DNA from: an uncultured Prevotella sp.
Lineage (GTDB): Bacteria > Bacteroidota > Bacteroidia > Bacteroidales > Bacteroidaceae
DNA: 10,344 nucleotides
Assembly: GCA_934217675.1 (NCBI GenBank)
Contig: CAKQCV010000080.1
Location: 1-10,344 of the forward strand
Direction: 5' to 3'
The notes below the pieces were generated by a model. That model saw only the letters and a list, made by a program, of their open reading frames with translations, ran no database searches and was not told the origin of the DNA. This document shows positions 6,057 through 10,344 of the stretch, piece after piece. Positions within the stretch are counted from its first letter, which is position 1. Each line of letters opens with the position of its first letter. The translations under genes and the position numbers were made by a program.

Positions 6057-8984
6057 ATGAAACAAGAAAAAGATTTCTACGCTTTTATAAGCTACAAACG
6101 TGAAGATGAGAAATGGGCGAAGTGGCTTCAAGACAAGCTAGAGCATTATAAATTTCCTGTGAATCTAAATGGTAGATCCGATTTGCCCAAATACATTCGT
6201 CCAACATTTAGGGATGTGACGGATCTCACCCCAGGTTTGTTAGCAGAAGAAATTAACTATGCCCTTTGCAATTCAGAGTGGCTAATTGTTATTTGTTCTC
6301 CTCGGAGTGCTAAAAGTCCTTGGGTATGCAAGGAAGCACAGGCGTTTATAGATATTGGTCGTGCTGACCATATCATTCCATTTGTAATTGAAGGTAATCC
6401 ATTTTCTGATGACATGTCTACTGAATGTTATCCAGAGGCATTGCTTAATCTGACTGGTAGTAAAGAACTTCTTGCAGCTAATATCAACGAAATGGGACGC
6501 GATGCGGCGGTCATTAAAACTATTGCGAGGATGTTTAACTTGAAGTTTGACACTTTATGGCAACGTTATAGAAGAGAAGAACGGAAAAAACGAATGATAC
6601 GTTTTCTGTTATTAGCCATAGTTGCATTTACAAGTATAATTTTCGCTTTAGTTCTACACAACAAGAATGAGTCAATAAGTACCCATCTTAGAGGTATGCA
6701 AGAAATGCAATCTCGTGCCGTAACGGAGTGGACAGAAAAGGAGGAAGATCCAGTAAAACAAATAGCTATGCTTCTCAAAGTATTACCTTCTAATTATGCC
6801 AATCCTGACCGCCCATATACGACTGAAGCGGGAACAAGATTGTTAGAAATATTTAATACTACAAGAATAGAGAAGGTATTTGATAACGATAAAGTTGCAA
6901 AATATGCAGAGATAGATAAGAATGGAGAAAATATACTTGCTGTTTATAAGGAAGATAGCGCAACAACAGTGAAGATTTGGAATGCCCATAAGGGGCAAGC
7001 AGAACAAAAAGTCTTCACTATACCATATGAAGATGGAATAGCAAATTTTAGTCCGAATGGAGAATATGTGATGCTATTTCCAGGTTTGTCTTTCAAGAAT
7101 ATTTTAACACCATGTGGTAAGATTTTGATCCATAACGTGAAAACTGGGAAAAAGATTTTTTCGCCACAAGAAGAATTTGACTTCGCCTCTTTCCACCCTC
7201 ATAAAGAGCTAATATTGGCAAACTCATATCATAGAGGACAAGTAAAGGTTTTTGACTTTAAAAAGAAGAAAGAGTTGTTCTGTATAGAAAATGACGGTGA
7301 AGTTTTGTTCACAAAATTCAGTCCAAATGGAAATAAATTCATCATCATTCCCAAAGAAGGAGACGTACAAATAAGAAATACAGTAACAGGAACAGTAGAC
7401 TGTACCCTAAAACGTAATGGATTTATATCATTCTATGATTGCTCTTTCAGTTCTGATGGTTCTAAATTGGTGACTGCTTCAAGCGATAGTACCACTAGGG
7501 TTTGGATTGCAAATACGGGGCAACAAATAGCCTCTTGTAAACACAAGGATGCGATTCTGCAATCAAAGTTCAACAGTGATGGAACTGAAGTTTTAGCTAT
7601 GTCATATAAACATGTAGCTTTATGGGATGTACAAGACAATTCTTTACTGACCAACATGACATGTAAATATGGGTTTACATCTGCAAGTTATAGTTATGAT
7701 TGTAAACGGGTTTTAACTTCTGAAGACGGTGGTGATGTAAAGATATGGGATAAGAGGAATGGGAAAGAACTTGTTTGTTTTAAACACCGAGGAGTCTCGC
7801 GGTATTACGGCTATGTGAGTTCTGCGCAATATTTTAATAATGACAAAAACGTTCTTACAGCATCTTCTGATGGAAGTGTTCGAATATGGAAGACATCAAG
7901 CCCGAACGGTATCATAGATTTAGTTCATAATAAAACCGTAGACTTAGCATCTTTCTCGCCAGATTCAAAACAAGTAATAACAATGTGTATGTGGGAGGAT
8001 ACAACTCGTATATGGGAAACTAACACTGGAAGATTATTGAAAAAATATCCAACAACAAAAAACAAGGCTTATCCCTCGAATTATATATTTAGAAATTTGA
8101 GTAGATTAAATTTACCTACAAATACTCCGGCTATTCCATGGATTTGGAATCTCTTGAATCAAGAAATTCCACAAGCCAATATGCAACGTTTATTAAAGAA
8201 GTATAACAGCTATTGCGCATTCAACAAAATGCTGTTGGCTGTAAATTGTGATAAACTAAGTTTAATCAGTCCTCTTCTACAAACAAATATTTACGAATAT
8301 AAGAGTGGAAACGCTGGGATAGATTTCGTAGTTTTTGACCCTCAAAATTATAACATAGCGGTGGCTTTAGGCGACAGTTCCTCTGTTATTCTTAACGGCA
8401 AATTGCAAACAATAAGAAAATTCAAGCATAAAGGCAAACTTAAATATTGTGCGTTGTCACCAGATGGGAAACAATATTCAACATCAAGCGGAACGGATAG
8501 TTGTACAATTACCTACAATCTTAAAACTGGTAAAGAGAGATATTGTGTTAATCATAGTGATGAAGTTATGAATATTCAATATAGTCCTAGTGGTAATAAA
8601 ATAGGAGTCATACTCTCTAATACAGTACAGTTAATTGATTCTTCTAATGGAAATATTATTGGGGAGCTTTCACATGATGAAAGAATAAACTCGTTGCAAT
8701 TTTGCAGCGATGGTTCTTATATCGCAACTTCATCCGACGATAACAGTATTAAAATATGGGACTCTATAACATGCCAATGTGTGTATGTGATTACCCATAA
8801 TCAAAATGATGCAAATTATGTTTCATTTTCACCAAATTCAAAATATATAGTAACAGCATCATATGATAAAACCGCTAAGTTATATCGATTTTGGCCTGTC
8901 CAAGCTTTAATAGAAAAATGCAAAGGGATTATCAACAATTATGAGCTTCCTGATGAGAACAAACATAATTATTATCTTCAATAG
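6057..8984 (+). CDS. Membrane-anchored TIR-WD40 repeat protein
   Basis: A 975-residue protein. Residues 6-160 are a TIR domain: DFYAFISYKRED, then the FRD motif, NSEWLIVICSPRS, and SPWVCKEA whose E93 aligns with the catalytic glutamate of NADase TIRs. A basic stretch (RREERKKR) precedes a single transmembrane helix at about 183-200, which would leave the TIR in the cytoplasm if the basic residues follow the positive-inside rule. A linker with the motif NPDRPYTTEAG, also seen before WD40 repeats in bacterial STAND-like proteins, leads to about ten degenerate WD40 repeats (about 275-960), for example SSDGSKLVTASSDSTTRVW and CSDGSYIATSSDDNSIKIWD. No NTPase domain is present. WD40 propellers usually bind proteins; here they would be outside the cytoplasm if the single helix is real, which is odd. 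ATG 6057 is preferred over TTG 6033, because the latter overlaps the upstream gene and adds residues before the TIR. Confidence 0.85.
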   Translation: MKQEKDFYAFISYKREDEKWAKWLQDKLEHYKFPVNLNGRSDLPKYIRPTFRDVTDLTPGLLAEEINYALCNSEWLIVICSPRSAKSPWVCKEAQAFIDIGRADHIIPFVIEGNPFSDDMSTECYPEALLNLTGSKELLAANINEMGRDAAVIKTIARMFNLKFDTLWQRYRREERKKRMIRFLLLAIVAFTSIIFALVLHNKNESISTHLRGMQEMQSRAVTEWTEKEEDPVKQIAMLLKVLPSNYANPDRPYTTEAGTRLLEIFNTTRIEKVFDNDKVAKYAEIDKNGENILAVYKEDSATTVKIWNAHKGQAEQKVFTIPYEDGIANFSPNGEYVMLFPGLSFKNILTPCGKILIHNVKTGKKIFSPQEEFDFASFHPHKELILANSYHRGQVKVFDFKKKKELFCIENDGEVLFTKFSPNGNKFIIIPKEGDVQIRNTVTGTVDCTLKRNGFISFYDCSFSSDGSKLVTASSDSTTRVWIANTGQQIASCKHKDAILQSKFNSDGTEVLAMSYKHVALWDVQDNSLLTNMTCKYGFTSASYSYDCKRVLTSEDGGDVKIWDKRNGKELVCFKHRGVSRYYGYVSSAQYFNNDKNVLTASSDGSVRIWKTSSPNGIIDLVHNKTVDLASFSPDSKQVITMCMWEDTTRIWETNTGRLLKKYPTTKNKAYPSNYIFRNLSRLNLPTNTPAIPWIWNLLNQEIPQANMQRLLKKYNSYCAFNKMLLAVNCDKLSLISPLLQTNIYEYKSGNAGIDFVVFDPQNYNIAVALGDSSSVILNGKLQTIRKFKHKGKLKYCALSPDGKQYSTSSGTDSCTITYNLKTGKERYCVNHSDEVMNIQYSPSGNKIGVILSNTVQLIDSSNGNIIGELSHDERINSLQFCSDGSYIATSSDDNSIKIWDSITCQCVYVITHNQNDANYVSFSPNSKYIVTASYDKTAKLYRFWPVQALIEKCKGIINNYELPDENKHNYYLQ

Positions 8985-9084
8985 ACCTGTTGATAATAGA
9001 GAATGAAGATTTTTTATTCATTTGCTGTGGAGAATGATAGAAATCCCTGTTGCAAAAGCTCTATAGTTAAAAACAAAAGAAATT

Positions 9085-9378
9085 ATGAAACAGAACAATT
9101 ACACACCACATCCTATTGACACGAAGGATGTGGCATTGCCAGAAGAACTGAGTGCTTTAGCAGAGGACATCGCTAAGAATGTGCATGAGGTATGGTCGGC
9201 AGGTCGTATGAAGGATGGTTGGACGTATGGAGAGGAGCGGAACGATGCCGAAAAGAAGCATCCTTGCCTTGTGCCTTATGAAGAGTTATCAGAGGAAGAA
9301 AAGGAATACGACAGAAACACGTCTCTGGAAACGCTCAAACTGATAATAAAACTTGGTTTTAAGATAACAAAAGAGTAA
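9085..9378 (+). CDS. Small RyR-domain protein
   Basis: A 97-residue cytosolic protein that is nearly all one RyR (ryanodine receptor) repeat domain. The diagnostic parts are present: LAEDIAKNVHEVWSAGR (25-41), GWTYG (45-49), HPCLVPYEEL (59-68) and EYDRNTSLETLKLI (74-87). In animals this fold sits in the cytoplasmic part of Ca2+-release channels; in bacteria stand-alone copies occur beside TIR, channel and nucleotide-binding genes, and their ligand is not established. It follows the TIR-WD40 gene by 100 bases with only an A-rich leader. It is a paralogue of the protein whose end is at 1-87. A role as reader of a TIR-made molecule is inference. Confidence 0.88.
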   Translation: MKQNNYTPHPIDTKDVALPEELSALAEDIAKNVHEVWSAGRMKDGWTYGEERNDAEKKHPCLVPYEELSEEEKEYDRNTSLETLKLIIKLGFKITKE

Positions 9379-9396
9379 TCACAATTTGATTAATCT

Positions 9397-9411
9397 TTTT
9401 GAAATTCAAAA
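9397..9411. repeat. Palindrome TTTTGAA-A-TTCAAAA between two genes
   Basis: Perfect 7-base arms around a single A lie 18 bases after the RyR-gene stop and 33 bases before the next start. A further short dyad (AATAC / GTATT, 9410-9414 and 9422-9426) overlaps its end. It could be an operator for the secreted-protein gene. With no spacer it makes a poor RNA hairpin, so a terminator is less likely. Confidence 0.3.
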
Positions 9412-9444
9412 TACAAAAATCGTATTTATGTAAAAAATAACACT

Positions 9445-10068
9445 ATGGGAAGAATAGAATTCAAAAAAGGCATGATTGTTAGTGCCGCTTTACTGCTACA
9501 GTGTGTTGCATACGGTCAAATACCAAATGGGGAAAGACCGAAAATGGTGAAGGCCATCGGCGCTTTTGACATAAAGGAAAACTTATCGGAAGAAGAGCGT
9601 AAAGCAAGAGAGATAAAGAGAATTGTTGACAATATGGTCTTTGAAGAAGGTTGGCTTGATGAAGCCCCATATCCCCTTTTAAACACTTCTGAAGCAAAGA
9701 AAAAGACATCAAATTTCTTGAATAATAAAGAAATTAAAAAGCTTAAGAAGCAAGATGTTTTTCTGATAGCCGAGCTGACGGTTGAAAAAGACGGATCTAT
9801 ATCAGAAATCAACATTTTCCAATCTGATGCTATCGAGATAAATAAAGATAAGCATGTCAAAAATATAATGAGGATTTTCGAAGACAACAATCCTAATTCT
9901 CCATGGAGGCAAATGACATTAGAGACATCAAGATATAAATATGCTTGGGTTTCAACAAACGATAAAGCCAACAATGCAGTACGCTCATATATCAAGGGAC
10001 TGAAATGGAGTGTTGGAAAATTATATGAATTACCTACAAGGACCAGTATGTATTACGTTTTGCCATAA
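9445..10068 (+). CDS. Secreted protein with a TonB-C-like domain
   Basis: A 207-residue protein with a clear signal peptide: basic residues K7-K8, a hydrophobic core (MIVSAALLLQCVA) and a likely signal-peptidase I site after AYG (G24). The LLQC around Cys20 has glutamine just before the cysteine, so a lipoprotein is unlikely. Residues about 104-207 resemble the TonB C-terminal domain used in many Bacteroidales periplasmic proteins: VFLIAELTVEKDGSISEINI, then a C-terminal GLKWSVGKLYELPTRTSMYY like the usual W-x-PG-x...Y ending. The N-terminal transmembrane anchor and Pro-rich stretch of a true energy transducer are absent, so the protein is likely free in the periplasm and its partner is unknown. 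It sits between the RyR gene and a terminator, so it may be the last gene of the transcript, or a separately expressed neighbour. Confidence 0.65.
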   Translation: MGRIEFKKGMIVSAALLLQCVAYGQIPNGERPKMVKAIGAFDIKENLSEEERKAREIKRIVDNMVFEEGWLDEAPYPLLNTSEAKKKTSNFLNNKEIKKLKKQDVFLIAELTVEKDGSISEINIFQSDAIEINKDKHVKNIMRIFEDNNPNSPWRQMTLETSRYKYAWVSTNDKANNAVRSYIKGLKWSVGKLYELPTRTSMYYVLP

Positions 10069-10110
10069 TCCCCCAAAAAACAGACAAAAGCCAATATATC
10101 AACAAAAAAG

Positions 10111-10147
10111 CGAGATTAGGAATAACAAAACCAAGTCTCGTTTTTTT
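10111..10147 (+). terminator. Rho-independent terminator, possibly bidirectional
   Basis: CGAGA (10111-10115) pairs with TCTCG (10136-10140). TT/AA and GG/CC pairs extend the stem inward across single-base bulges, around an AATAACAAAA loop. Seven T follow at 10141-10147. AAAAAAG precedes the left arm, so the structure would also end transcription from the opposite strand. It lies 42 bases after the secreted-protein stop and probably closes the whole + strand unit. Confidence 0.75.
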
Positions 10148-10230
10148 CGTTTTTATTTGATAGGTTCTGACGACTTGCAACATCTCTATTAAAAATGGTT
10201 AGAAGTAACTGTTTATGTAATAATAATAAA

Positions 10231-10344
10231 ATGAAAAAGTACAATAGAAGATATACACCTGAACGAAACTCCGAGTTGAAGGAGAATGAGATATTCGTAT
10301 TTGGCAGCAACCTTGAAGGTTCACATGGTGGTGGAGCAGCAAGG
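10231..10344 (+). CDS. FGSNL-motif (A1S_2505-like) protein, N-terminal 38 residues, runs off window
   Basis: An ATG after an A-rich leader (TAATAATAATAAA) opens a frame that stays open for 38 codons to the window edge. After a charged start comes ELKENEIFVFGSNLEGSHGG, then GAA. A strand followed by FGSNL-x-G-x-HGxGAA is the hallmark of small proteins named after A. baumannii A1S_2505, often found in phages and mobile regions; the glycine-rich loop recalls macrodomain-type ADP-ribose-binding loops, but that function is not established. It is downstream of a strong terminator, so it is probably separately transcribed and may not belong to the TIR/RyR unit. Confidence 0.7.
   Translation, partial: MKKYNRRYTPERNSELKENEIFVFGSNLEGSHGGGAAR

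Noticed and set aside
7400..8900. Repeated DNA in the WD40 region as a tandem repeat array
   Set aside because: The repeats are visible only at protein level (SxDG...IWD pattern); the DNA copies are too diverged to be a tandem repeat.
9002..9022. AATGAA / TTCATT hairpin after the TIR-WD40 gene as a terminator
   Set aside because: The arms are only six A/T-rich bases with a nine-base loop, and the sequence after it (TTGCTG) is not a T-tract.
9379..9444. TTTG elements before the secreted-protein gene as a Bacteroides promoter
   Set aside because: No TAnnTTTG element is found about 19 bases downstream of the TTTG at 9385-9388, so the pair is incomplete.
9516..9995. A 159-residue open frame on the minus strand
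   Set aside because: It lies wholly opposite the secreted-protein gene, which has a signal peptide and a recognisable domain. The minus-strand product is a Ser/Leu-rich shadow with no motif.

Overview
The window looks like an accessory (defence or signalling) island from a Bacteroidales genome of the Bacteroides/Prevotella type. It is AT-rich, has A-rich leaders with few Shine-Dalgarno sites, and its protein families are typical of that order: TIR proteins with a conserved beta-rich pre-TIR module, RyR-domain genes and a PrsW-like fragment. All supported genes are on the + strand. No tRNA, rRNA, CRISPR array, transposase or integrase was seen.

Layout: the 3' end of a RyR-domain gene (1-87) runs directly into a YbdG/MscM-type MscS channel gene (90-1334). 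That gene overlaps by 20 bases a soluble protein with a degenerate TrkA-like Rossmann region and a RyR-like C-terminus (1315-2514). A 253-base AT-rich gap follows. Next come a short PrsW-like membrane ORF with an in-frame stop (2768-2992) and a 981-residue fusion of transglutaminase-like, protein-kinase-like, beta-rich and TIR domains (3101-6046). Ten bases later starts a 975-residue TIR-transmembrane-WD40 protein (6057-8984). The right part holds a complete small RyR-domain gene (9085-9378), a secreted protein with a TonB-C-like domain (9445-10068), a rho-independent terminator (10111-10147) and the start of a FGSNL-motif (A1S_2505-like) gene (10231-end).

Working model (inference): the two TIR domains keep the glutamate used by NAD-cleaving TIR enzymes and could make an NAD-derived messenger. 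WD40 repeats, the kinase or the transglutaminase-like module would sense or relay a trigger. The RyR-domain proteins would bind a nucleotide or protein ligand, and the MscS channel would be the membrane effector. The link is suggestive because animal TIR proteins can make cyclic ADP-ribose and animal ryanodine receptors are channels responsive to it. Nothing in the sequence proves that ligand or a defence role. The TonB-C-like gene and the terminal FGSNL gene may be neighbours rather than members.
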